A DNA stretch of 5,427 nucleotides from Clostridia bacterium (GCA_024404125.1 JAKSQL010000077.1:1-5427), one strand, 5' to 3'. Positions 1-5,268 are shown, counted from the stretch's first letter. Numbers and translations are program-made. Notes: generated by a model not told the origin, from the sequence alone.

Positions 1-136
1 GAAGAGTGAAAAGAAAAGGTAGCTTTGCTTCGCAAAGCATTGTATTATATTATCACACATTGTTTTTTGCGAGGGTTCAACACTATCCACCGATTTTCCG
101 AAATATCTTTTTCGTAGTCCAATCACAAAATAAAAG

Positions 137-172
137 AAGCGATGCCGAAAGGCATTGCTTTTTTTGTTTTTT
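137..172 (+). terminator. Rho-independent terminator, rightward
   Basis: A 10-bp stem (137-146 with 151-160, one G-T pair) is closed by a GAAA tetraloop and followed by a long T run broken by one G. It would end transcription of a gene lying left of the window. The other strand after the hairpin is also T-rich, so it may work in both directions. Confidence 0.8.
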
Positions 173-212
173 CGTGCGGAAGAGAGCACAACAGGTCACT
201 TTTCAAAATATC

Positions 213-255
213 ATCAATAAAAAATGCGTCCTGCCGGAATTTCGGCAGGACGCAT
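213..255 (-). terminator. Rho-independent terminator of the acyltransferase gene
   Basis: A perfect 13-bp GC-rich stem (224-236 with 243-255) has a 6-nt loop. Read on the minus strand, it is followed by TTTTTTATTG. It lies 27 bp past the acyltransferase stop codon and is oriented to end that transcript. Confidence 0.9.
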
Positions 256-281
256 ACTGTATACATATAATGTCCTTATTG

Positions 282-1280
282 CTAAAGCACGTACTTGCTT
301 AAAATAGGTATTTTTTTCATAACGTATGCCGTGGCAAAGGATATAACCGTAAAAAAGCATACAAAAATCGGCAACAAAATATATCCGCCGCATATAAGCG
401 GAGTTATGTTGAAAAATTTATAAAATCCCGCTATAAATGCATTGTGAATTATATAAACTGAAAATATATACGGTCTTAATTTTGCACATTTAGGCGCCGA
501 TTTAATCTTTTTACGCGCCAAAATATAAATTGCCATTGAGTATATTGCCACGAACGGCATATTGTAATTTGATATTATTCCGAGACTGTGAAAAATATTG
601 GCATAAATACCGATAAGACAAATAATAATAACCGAAATAATAATGGGGCATGGGATTCTATTGCAGTCAACAAAACGGTAAATATAGTCACCGCACAAAA
701 AATAAAAAACAAAAATAGGGAATAACGGAACCGTGATATTCCAATGCATAAGTTGTGATGCACACGGTAGCAACGAAAATGCTGCGAATAAGACAATAAG
801 AGCAGAAAGGTATAATGACTTGTTAATCCGATTTATTATCGGTTTTAATATCGGTATTAAAAGATATATGATAAGCATATCGTACAAAAACCACATATGC
901 GCGCCGGAATTTTCACCTTTAAGCATATTTAGGAATGCCTGCCATAAGAAAATCGGTTTAAATGTGAATTGATTTTTAATTATAATGCTTGCAAGTGCAA
1001 AAGCGGTGCCGAATATAAAGAGTGCGAGTATTAGTCTTCTTATGTATTTAAAGAACAAGGTCTTAAGCGGGGCTTTCTTTTCGGGGCTTAAAAACAACGT
1101 GCCCGAAATCATAAAGAATATCGGTACGCAGAAAAAAAGCGTACATATAATCGCAAGGTATATATTTGTCTGCAAAGGTTTTGCAATTTTAGTTAAAACA
1201 CCTGCTGCAGTATGAATAGCTATTACGGATAAAATTGAAATCACCCGTAAAAAATCCAAAAAAGCAATATTTTTACGCAC
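282..1280 (-). CDS. Membrane-bound acyltransferase, acyltransferase-3 family
   Basis: This is a 332-aa polytopic membrane protein of the acyltransferase-3 family (OafA/WecH type). Such enzymes move acetyl or other acyl groups onto sugars of surface polysaccharides, peptidoglycan or lipids; the substrate here cannot be told. The N-terminus has the family signature LDFLRVISILSVIAIH with the conserved Arg (about R12) and His (H23). It is followed by FFMISGTLFL (55-64), HMWFLYDMLIIYLL (128-141) and a C-terminal YIIHN (276-280), within about ten hydrophobic segments. Length is normal for the family. The GTG at 1280 is chosen as start because a GGGTGGG ribosome binding site lies 6 nt upstream. The ATG-like start further out at 1340 falls inside the promoter -35 box and cannot be transcribed from it. 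The gene is monocistronic, with its own promoter and terminator, and is divergent from the phosphoribosyltransferase-like gene. Confidence 0.88.
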   Translation of the reverse strand: MRKNIAFLDFLRVISILSVIAIHTAAGVLTKIAKPLQTNIYLAIICTLFFCVPIFFMISGTLFLSPEKKAPLKTLFFKYIRRLILALFIFGTAFALASIIIKNQFTFKPIFLWQAFLNMLKGENSGAHMWFLYDMLIIYLLIPILKPIINRINKSLYLSALIVLFAAFSLLPCASQLMHWNITVPLFPIFVFYFLCGDYIYRFVDCNRIPCPIIISVIIICLIGIYANIFHSLGIISNYNMPFVAIYSMAIYILARKKIKSAPKCAKLRPYIFSVYIIHNAFIAGFYKFFNITPLICGGYILLPIFVCFFTVISFATAYVMKKIPILSKYVL

Positions 1281-1311
1281 TCCATACCCACCCTTTTTTG
1301 ATATGATAGTA

Positions 1312-1340
1312 ATATTAACATATAAAGTATTTATTGTCAA
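1312..1340 (-). promoter_or_regulatory. Promoter of the acyltransferase gene
   Basis: On the minus strand there is a perfect -35 TTGACA (1340-1335), a 17-bp spacer and a -10 TAATAT (1317-1312) preceded by TGT, which forms an extended -10. The predicted start near 1305 leaves a leader of about 25 nt before the GTG. Confidence 0.8.
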
Positions 1341-1357
1341 CGCGGTTAGACAATAAA
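1330..1357. repeat. 9-bp inverted repeat in divergent promoter region
   Basis: TTTATTGTC (1330-1338) and GACAATAAA (1349-1357) are perfect inverted copies separated by 10 bp. The left arm overlaps the -35 box of the acyltransferase promoter, and the right arm overlaps a possible -35 (TAGACA, 1347-1352) of the rightward gene. It may be an operator, or simply two back-to-back -35 regions that resemble each other. Confidence 0.55.
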
Positions 1358-1365
1358 AACAACCG

Positions 1366-1394
1366 TTGTAAAATTAAAAAAAGTATGTTAAAAT
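1366..1394 (+). promoter_or_regulatory. Probable promoter of the phosphoribosyltransferase-like gene
   Basis: TTGTAA (1366-1371), a 17-bp spacer and TAAAAT (1389-1394) with an upstream TGT form an extended -10 promoter, with a start near 1401. An alternative is TAGACA (1347-1352), 16 bp, TAAAAT (1369-1374). The sequence alone does not decide between them. Confidence 0.55.
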
Positions 1395-1423
1395 TAAATA
1401 AAATATTTTTTGGAGGTATATTT

Positions 1424-2065
1424 ATGCCCGGCAGTGAGAGTTTTAAAATACGTACAAATAACAGTAATCTGTTTTTAAGAGTGTCAAAGGGGCATTTTGC
1501 TACGGGGCACTCCCATACCAATTATTATATTGACGTTACTACGCAAAAAACCCGTCTTTCAGAAGCAAAGGCAATAGCCGAAGAACTGCTTTCTTACTAT
1601 CAAAATAACACAATAGTAGATACAATTCTTTGCCTTGACGGTACCGAGGTAATAGGCACCTGCCTTGCAGAATTGCTTACTACAGAAGATTTTGTAAATA
1701 TGAATGCTCACCGCACCATTTACATAGTTACTCCCGAACACACCTCGGGCAGTCAGCTTATTTTCCGCGATAATAACGTTCATATGATAGAAAATAAGCA
1801 TGTGCTCATTCTTGCGGCTTCCGTAACCACGGGTTATACCGCGGAGTCTGCAATAGAAGCGGTACAGTATTATTTGGGCAGTGTTGTGGGTGTATCGGCA
1901 ATTTTCGCATTGCTTGATACCTGCAAGGGAATAGACGTTAAGTCGGTATTCAAAATCAACGATATTAAAGACTATACAAGTTATAATTCCCACGAGTGTC
2001 CGATGTGTAAAGACGGCGTTAAGATAGATGCTCTTGTAAACGGTTACGGTTATTCAAAACTGTAA
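1424..2065 (+). CDS. Phosphoribosyltransferase-like protein (annotated in relatives as orotate phosphoribosyltransferase-like)
   Basis: This 213-aa cytoplasmic protein looks like a type I phosphoribosyltransferase fold. The region VDTILCLDG (about 65-73) and the segment V127-LIL-AA-S-VTTGYT (127-139) align with the PRPP-binding loop, including its TTG turn. The two acidic residues that normally precede that turn are Ala131-Ala132, so PRPP catalysis of the usual kind is doubtful. From memory, clostridial relatives share a similar LLLASATTG version, which points to a conserved variant rather than a broken gene. The N-terminus has GHFATGHSHTNYYID (about 24-38), and the C-terminus a CPMC pair (C192, C195) followed by KDGVKIDALVNGYGYSKL, which could bind a metal. 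The ATG at 1424 is chosen for its TGGAGG site 7 nt upstream; in-frame codons back to 1334 lie in the promoter. A role in pyrimidine synthesis is not supported, because no pyr genes lie nearby. Confidence 0.75.
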   Translation: MPGSESFKIRTNNSNLFLRVSKGHFATGHSHTNYYIDVTTQKTRLSEAKAIAEELLSYYQNNTIVDTILCLDGTEVIGTCLAELLTTEDFVNMNAHRTIYIVTPEHTSGSQLIFRDNNVHMIENKHVLILAASVTTGYTAESAIEAVQYYLGSVVGVSAIFALLDTCKGIDVKSVFKINDIKDYTSYNSHECPMCKDGVKIDALVNGYGYSKL

Positions 2066-2067
2066 AA

Positions 2068-2739
2068 TTAATGCTTAATTTCACTTACTGTAAGTGTATC
2101 GCCTTTTACGGAAAACGATATATCTTTGCCGAACATTTCCATACCGTAAGTTTTACCGTCTTCTTGGTAGGACGGTCTCGGGTCATCGGCTAAACACTCT
2201 GTAAGAATTTTAAGTTCGTAATCGCCAAGGCAGTTTTCACATCCGTTTAAAAATACGACCTTTAGTTTGTAGTCTTTGTGGATATCCGCATAGGAACAAA
2301 CGGCATCGGGGTGGGAGTCGGTATACGATACATACGGCTTTATGTCATATATAGGTGTGCCGTCAAGCAAATCAGCCCCCGTTACTTTAAGCACAGTGCC
2401 GTACTCTTTGCTGCACTCTGTACCAATAAGTGCTACGGACGAAATTCCTATAAAGTTTGGTCTGAACGGCGAGCGACTTGCAAACACCCCTACCTTTTTA
2501 TTTCCGCCAAGTCTTGGCGGACGTACGGTAGGGGATAAGTCTTCTTTATGCGCCTCAGAAAAGTCAAACAAGAGCCAAAGGTGTGAAAACTCACTTATGC
2601 CTTTTATGTAATCGGGACTTCGGTACTCTTTTTCAAATACCACCGTTCCTATACAACTTTTAACTCTGCCGCTTTGCCGCGGTATGCCGAACTTGGTTTT
2701 AAAATCGGTCTTGATATATGCTATCGGTTTAATTTCCAT
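2068..2739 (-). CDS. trmO: tRNA (N6-threonylcarbamoyladenosine37-N6)-methyltransferase TrmO
   Basis: This 223-aa protein belongs to the TrmO (TsaA, UPF0066) family, S-adenosylmethionine-dependent enzymes that methylate t6A at position 37 of some tRNAs, notably Thr-tRNAs reading ACY codons. It is a single-domain beta-barrel protein rather than a Rossmann methyltransferase. Family signatures in order are FSHLWLLF (51-58), RPPRLGG (73-79), SRSPFRPN followed by IGIS (88-100), LDGTPIYDIKPY (125-136) and the C-terminal DPRPSY (186-191). Length is normal. The ATG at 2739 is preferred because AAAGGA sits 8 nt upstream; a TTG at 2757 in the same frame lacks a site. The gene has its own promoter and converges on the upstream plus-strand gene, with stop codons 2 bp apart and no clear terminator between. 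The tRNA-Thr gene 2.4 kb away is probably coincidental. Confidence 0.93.
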   Translation of the reverse strand: MEIKPIAYIKTDFKTKFGIPRQSGRVKSCIGTVVFEKEYRSPDYIKGISEFSHLWLLFDFSEAHKEDLSPTVRPPRLGGNKKVGVFASRSPFRPNFIGISSVALIGTECSKEYGTVLKVTGADLLDGTPIYDIKPYVSYTDSHPDAVCSYADIHKDYKLKVVFLNGCENCLGDYELKILTECLADDPRPSYQEDGKTYGMEMFGKDISFSVKGDTLTVSEIKH

Positions 2740-2769
2740 AAGTTTGTTCCTTTGCAATTTTGTATATAT

Positions 2770-2798
2770 ATTATATAATGTATATATATAAATGTAAA
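2770..2798 (-). promoter_or_regulatory. Promoter of trmO
   Basis: On the minus strand there is TTTACA (2798-2793), a 17-bp spacer and a perfect TATAAT (2775-2770). Transcription would start near 2763, leaving a leader of about 24 nt. The surrounding TA repeats make the exact -10 less certain. Confidence 0.75.
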
Positions 2799-3000
2799 CA
2801 TTATTTATACTGTAAGCGATATGCAGCCAAGTATTATAATGTATACGGATTATTTAAGTCGTTTTCGTGCTTAAAAATGTAAAAAAGCAACTCAAAATTG
2901 TAAATTGCACATTATTATTATGGTAAGTATTTAATAAAAAAGACCGTATTTTGTATATATTGACGAAATCTATGTGTGATAAGTATACAATAAACCGCTA

Positions 3001-3016
3001 AAATTGTGCACAATTT
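3001..3016. repeat. 16-bp perfect palindrome, candidate operator
   Basis: AAATTGTG followed directly by CACAATTT is a perfect palindrome with no spacer. It ends 4 bp before the -35 box of the main promoter and lies just downstream of the possible upstream promoter at 2960-2989. This position suits an activator or repressor dimer site. No specific regulator is recognised. Confidence 0.5.
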
Positions 3017-3020
3017 GCAC

Positions 3021-3048
3021 TTGATTTTTTGCAAAAATTCTATATAAT
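3021..3048 (+). promoter_or_regulatory. Promoter of the cohesin-like/peptide/lipoprotein operon
   Basis: TTGATT (3021-3026), a 16-bp spacer and a perfect TATAAT (3043-3048) are present. Transcription would start near 3055. The leader of about 56 nt contains AGGTTA (3059-3064) and TAACCT (3082-3087), an inverted repeat that could fold at the 5' end of the mRNA. Confidence 0.65.
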
Positions 3049-3110
3049 TGTTTATGTAAGGTTATAGGTGTTACTATATTTTAACCTAATTATTTAAGGA
3101 GTTGTCAAAC

Positions 3111-4301
3111 ATGAAAAAAGTATTAGCAATCGCAATCTCGTTACTGTTAACTCTTGGTATGTTTGCAGGCAGTATAACAGTAAGCGCAGCAACTGATGCT
3201 GCCATTACAGTAGCAAACGTGGAAGTTGCTCCGAATGCTACTGGAACCGTTACAATTACGGCAACAGATTTTAGTGGTGTTGCAGGTATGGATCTTACGG
3301 TTACCTTTGCTGAAGGTTTAACTTTAGAAGAAGATACCCTTGATAGCACGGGCATTAAGCTAACTAAAAATGATAATTATACATTAGAAAACAACGTATT
3401 ACATATCGTTGATTCTTTTGTAAGAGATCCTCTTTCTGCATTCACAGTTACTGTAGACGTAACCGCAACTGAAGAAGACACATATAATGTTACTCTTGAC
3501 GGTAAATTCGCTAACGAAAGTGAAAACTTTATTACACCCACTCTTAAAGACGGTACTGTAACCGTTGAAAATGCAGTTGAGGAAAAGACTGACGTTAATA
3601 CTACCGCAGGCGAAGAAATAACAATGGACATACCAGATGGTTATTTCGTACCGATGGGCGGCGTTTATGATAGCAAAGGAAATTACATCACAAAAAATGC
3701 TGATGGTAATTTTATTGGTAACGGTGAGTCTGTAACCATTAACTACTTTAAACTCCCTGCCGACGGCGAAGCATTAACCACATTCGGTGCAAGTGGTCAC
3801 AAAGCTGATGAGTCTGCGAAAGACGCTAGAGATAAGCTGGATGGCATTCAGTTCGGATCTTATGTTGTTGACTGGACTAAAGACGGTTACGGCACAGTAC
3901 TTGTAATAGGCGATTTTGCTAAATTTAAAAATAAGTACAAAAATAGTTTTGATACTAACGAAAAGTTGTTTAACAGACTTGTAGATCTTTATGCTGCAAA
4001 CGTTGAATCAAAATACGGACCTGAAGGTACAGAACAGTATGAGAAAGACTTTGAAGAAAAGCGTTTCTTGAAACTTAATGCTGGCACTACTGGAGATCCT
4101 GATTACATTTATGTTACCAGAGTAACTCAAAAGTCATATATGTGGCATGCAGGTAACACTGAAGCAATGCAGTATGCTTTGAGGGTTTACGGTATTAATA
4201 CATCTAAGAATTATACTGCCGTAGGTTATGCAGTAAAAGATTCAAAGTTTGAGTTCTCTGCTAACGTTAAATCAGCTTCTTGGTCTGACTTTGTTAAATA
4301 A
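3111..4301 (+). CDS. Secreted protein with cohesin-like N-terminal domain
   Basis: This 396-aa protein has a clear Sec signal peptide: MKK, a hydrophobic core at 4-20, and likely cleavage after VSA at 24-26. Residues about 32-153 resemble a cohesin or related carbohydrate-binding beta-sandwich: ITVANVEVAPNATGTVTI, then a DFSGVAGMDLTVTF strand pair and a closing LKDGTVTV. Cohesins normally bind dockerins in cellulosomes or related surface complexes; binding here is inferred, not shown. Residues about 165-396 form a domain I do not recognise. It is rich in Lys, Asp and aromatics, has no Cys, and ends in LRVYGINTSKNYTAVGYAV and a short tail. No dockerin, S-layer domain, LPxTG signal or C-terminal membrane segment is present, so the protein is probably released or held by a partner. 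AAGGAG lies 9 nt before the ATG. It is first in a unit with a 40-aa peptide and a lipoprotein. Secretion is well supported; the cohesin call is moderate. Confidence 0.8.
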   Translation: MKKVLAIAISLLLTLGMFAGSITVSAATDAAITVANVEVAPNATGTVTITATDFSGVAGMDLTVTFAEGLTLEEDTLDSTGIKLTKNDNYTLENNVLHIVDSFVRDPLSAFTVTVDVTATEEDTYNVTLDGKFANESENFITPTLKDGTVTVENAVEEKTDVNTTAGEEITMDIPDGYFVPMGGVYDSKGNYITKNADGNFIGNGESVTINYFKLPADGEALTTFGASGHKADESAKDARDKLDGIQFGSYVVDWTKDGYGTVLVIGDFAKFKNKYKNSFDTNEKLFNRLVDLYAANVESKYGPEGTEQYEKDFEEKRFLKLNAGTTGDPDYIYVTRVTQKSYMWHAGNTEAMQYALRVYGINTSKNYTAVGYAVKDSKFEFSANVKSASWSDFVK

Positions 4302-4321
4302 TTTTTAGGAGGTAGAGAAAA

Positions 4322-4444
4322 GTGAAAAAGTTATTTACTAAACCAGAAATTGAAACTCTTAATCTTCTTCCTGTTGATGTAATTACCGATTCATGGGATT
4401 ATGCCGAAGGAGATCCTTCTGATGGCACCGAAGGTGAAATGTAG
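4322..4444 (+). CDS. Small acidic peptide, 40 aa, RiPP-precursor-like, function unknown
   Basis: A GTG start at 4322 is preceded by a full AGGAGG site (9 nt), and the frame stops at TAG 4442-4444. The peptide begins MKKLFTKPEIETLNLLPVDV, continues ITDSWDYAEGD, and ends in a Gly/Asp/Glu-rich tail. It has three Lys near the start and about ten acidic residues, giving a strongly negative C-terminal half. It lacks a signal peptide, a membrane segment and Cys. From memory, small Clostridia and Bacteroidia peptides with a KPExE...DVIxxS pattern are widespread and unassigned. The layout recalls a leader-plus-core precursor, but no modification enzyme is in the window, so a RiPP role is only a possibility. 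It lies 20 bp behind the secreted-protein gene and overlaps the next gene by 23 bp, so co-transcription is near certain. The ideal ribosome site and operon position argue that it is a real gene. Confidence 0.72.
   Translation: MKKLFTKPEIETLNLLPVDVITDSWDYAEGDPSDGTEGEM
4406..4419 (+). promoter_or_regulatory. Ribosome binding site of the lipoprotein gene, inside a small hairpin
   Basis: AAGGAG (4407-4412) lies 9 nt before the ATG at 4422, inside the coding sequence of the small peptide. GAAGG (4406-4410) can pair with CCTTC (4415-4419) around an AGAT loop, hiding most of the site. Ribosomes finishing the peptide would open it, which would couple the two genes. The 5-bp stem is short, so the effect may be weak. 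Confidence 0.5.
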
Positions 4445-4847
4445 GTCGATTAAAGTGAATAAGATAATTCGTTTCTTATCTCTTGCTTTGGCTTTGTTAC
4501 TTGTAATTACTGTATTTGCAGGTTGCTGTAAGAATTTGATTATCAAGAAAACTGCTGATGTTAAAGATACCGGTCCTGATACGGTTAGTGTAGACGAGTC
4601 TACAATAGACGAATATGCAACCGAGGTCGATTTTGAAACCGGTGAGGTTATTAAAAAACCGAAAGACAGTAATAATAATTCATCAAGCGGCAGTACTGCA
4701 CAAGAGGGCAACGGTTCAGAGAATAATGAGTCCGGCAATAAGGATAACAGTTCTTCAACCGAAAGCAACACCTCTTCTGATAGCAGTGATACCGTAAAAG
4801 ATGGCGACGGTATGGATAATACCGGCAATTGGACTCCTTGGAAATAA
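4422..4847 (+). CDS. Lipoprotein with Ser/Asn/Asp-rich tail
   Basis: This 141-aa protein has a basic N-region, a hydrophobic core (about 18-33) and a lipobox VFAGC with Cys35 as the predicted lipidation site; Phe at -3 is acceptable but not ideal. It would be anchored to the outer face of the membrane. The mature part is short: residues 40-80 include VDESTIDEYATEVDFETGEVIKK, and 82-130 form a low-complexity linker of Ser, Asn, Gly, Asp and Glu. It ends in NWTPWK, an aromatic tail unlike the linker. No known domain is seen. The start is either ATG 4422, with a strong AAGGAG 9 nt upstream, or GTG 4455 with a weak AGG; both keep the signal peptide. It is last in the operon, followed 3 bp later by a terminator. 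It may tether or present the secreted cohesin-like protein; that is inference. Confidence 0.75.
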   Translation: MAPKVKCRSIKVNKIIRFLSLALALLLVITVFAGCCKNLIIKKTADVKDTGPDTVSVDESTIDEYATEVDFETGEVIKKPKDSNNNSSSGSTAQEGNGSENNESGNKDNSSSTESNTSSDSSDTVKDGDGMDNTGNWTPWK

Positions 4848-4850
4848 ATT

Positions 4851-4881
4851 AAAGCGATATCCTTTCGGATATCGCTTTTTT
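4851..4881 (+). terminator. Rho-independent terminator of the secreted-protein operon
   Basis: A perfect 12-bp stem (4851-4862 with 4867-4878) with a TTTC loop runs into six T's. It lies 3 bp after the lipoprotein stop codon. Read leftward, the A/T flank could also support termination, but rightward is the better orientation. Confidence 0.92.
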
Positions 4882-4905
4882 ATATGTAAAATTTATCAAT
4901 ACTCG

Positions 4906-4981
4906 CTGCAGGCGTATATCATCGCACGAAGTACGATATCATACCGAAGATATATCACCCGCTCCGGCAGAAACGGATATC
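4906..4981. repeat. Cluster of short imperfect palindromes around GATATC/TATATC words
   Basis: TATATC or GATATC words occur at 4915, 4935, 4951 and 4976, with small hairpins between them, such as ATCG.AC-GAA-GT.CGAT at 4921-4937 and an ATACC-GAA-G.TAT-like fold at 4941-4954. There is no gene. The arrangement recalls the small interspersed palindromic repeats found in gut Clostridia intergenic regions, but a family cannot be assigned from one copy. Confidence 0.35.
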
Positions 4982-4984
4982 TTT

Positions 4985-5016
4985 GAAAAAAGCACTGCTT
5001 TCGCAGTGCTTTTTTC
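4985..5016 (-). terminator. Terminator of the tRNA-Thr/tRNA-Tyr unit, possibly bidirectional
   Basis: A perfect 8-bp stem (4991-4998 with 5003-5010) carries a GAAA loop on the minus strand. It is flanked by A's on the left and T's on the right, so each strand ends in a T run. It begins just after the CCA end of tRNA-Tyr and should end that transcript. Confidence 0.88.
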
Positions 5017-5017
5017 T

Positions 5018-5102
5018 TGGTGGGAGAGGATGGATTCGAACCATCGAAGCTGAAAGCAGCAGATTTACAGTCTGTCCCCTTTGGCCACTCGGGAACTCTC
5101 CC
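5018..5102 (-). tRNA. tRNA-Tyr (GTA)
   Basis: The acceptor stem GGGAGAG/CTCTCCC is perfect. The anticodon loop CTGTAAA gives GTA. A long variable arm of 13 nt (GCT-TTC-AGC stem-loop) marks a class II tRNA as expected for tyrosine, and the T-arm GATGG-TTCGAAT-CCATC is perfect. The discriminator is A, and CCA is encoded at 5020-5018. The outermost anticodon-stem pair is an A-C mismatch. It is 14 nt downstream of tRNA-Thr in one transcript. Confidence 0.96.
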
Positions 5103-5116
5103 ATATGAAGTTTTGA

Positions 5117-5189
5117 AGCTGGTGGACGGACTCGAACCCCCGACCTGCTGATTACAAATCAGCTGCTCTACCAACTGAGCTACACCAGC
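5117..5189 (-). tRNA. tRNA-Thr (TGT)
   Basis: The acceptor stem GCTGGTG/CACCAGC is perfect, the D-arm is standard, and the anticodon arm GCTGA-TTTGTAA-TCAGC gives TGT. The T-arm GGGGG-TTCGAGT-CCGTC has a central G-G mismatch and a G-T pair. The discriminator is T, and the next bases are TCA, so CCA is not encoded and must be added after transcription. It is first in a leftward unit with tRNA-Tyr. Confidence 0.95.
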
Positions 5190-5208
5190 AAATATTCAGT
5201 GCCTGATT

Positions 5209-5237
5209 ATAATACCATATAATATAGGTAAAGTCAA
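5209..5237 (-). promoter_or_regulatory. Promoter of the tRNA-Thr/tRNA-Tyr unit
   Basis: On the minus strand there is TTGACT (5237-5232), a 17-bp spacer and TATTAT (5214-5209) preceded by TGG, an extended -10. Transcription would start near 5202, about 13 nt before the mature tRNA-Thr. Confidence 0.8.
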
Positions 5238-5268
5238 GAAATTTTTAATAGATTTTCGTAAAATTTTC

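Larger units (their letters stand above)
1..281. other. Gene-free left edge with hairpins
   Basis: No convincing gene is seen here. An open frame on the plus strand from 6 lacks a ribosome binding site and runs straight through two hairpins, so it is not called. A short plus-strand frame ends in TAG at 20-22 (tail K-S-E-K-K-R) and could be the end of a gene lying mostly outside the window, but this cannot be decided from so few codons. The stretch contains a 7-bp hairpin at 22-38 (GCTTTGC, loop TTC, GCAAAGC), a rightward terminator and a leftward terminator. These mark the meeting point of two converging transcription units. Confidence 0.5.
2740..3110. other. 370-bp intergenic control region
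   Basis: This stretch holds no open frame worth calling. It contains the leftward trmO promoter, a small imperfect hairpin at about 2849-2875 (TTTAAG/CTTAAA arms), a possible rightward promoter TTGACG-18-TATACA (2960-2989), a 16-bp palindrome at 3001-3016, the main promoter at 3021-3048 and a leader with an inverted repeat. TTGCAC/TTGCACA words recur at about 2905 and 3015. It is long for this compact window, which suggests that the secreted-protein operon is regulated. Confidence 0.5.

Noticed and set aside
40..85. Leftward extended -10 promoter (TGTGATAAT) with a TTGAAC upstream
   Set aside because: The spacer of 20 bp is too long, and no gene start with a ribosome site is visible before the left edge.
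6..302. 98-codon open frame on the plus strand
   Set aside because: It has no ribosome site, its composition is odd, and it runs through two terminators and into the end of the acyltransferase gene.
1559..1993. 144-codon open frame on the minus strand
   Set aside because: It lies wholly opposite the phosphoribosyltransferase-like gene, without a ribosome site or a recognisable protein.
3086..3631. Minus-strand open frames opposite the secreted-protein gene
   Set aside because: They are Val/Ser/Thr-rich complements of the beta-rich coding strand and have no start signals.
4391..4828. 145-codon open frame opposite the lipoprotein gene
   Set aside because: Its Ser/Leu-rich sequence is the complement of the low-complexity linker; the plus strand has the ribosome site, signal peptide and terminator.
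4896..5174. 92-codon open frame on the minus strand
   Set aside because: It is a translation of the tRNA-Thr and tRNA-Tyr genes and their terminator.
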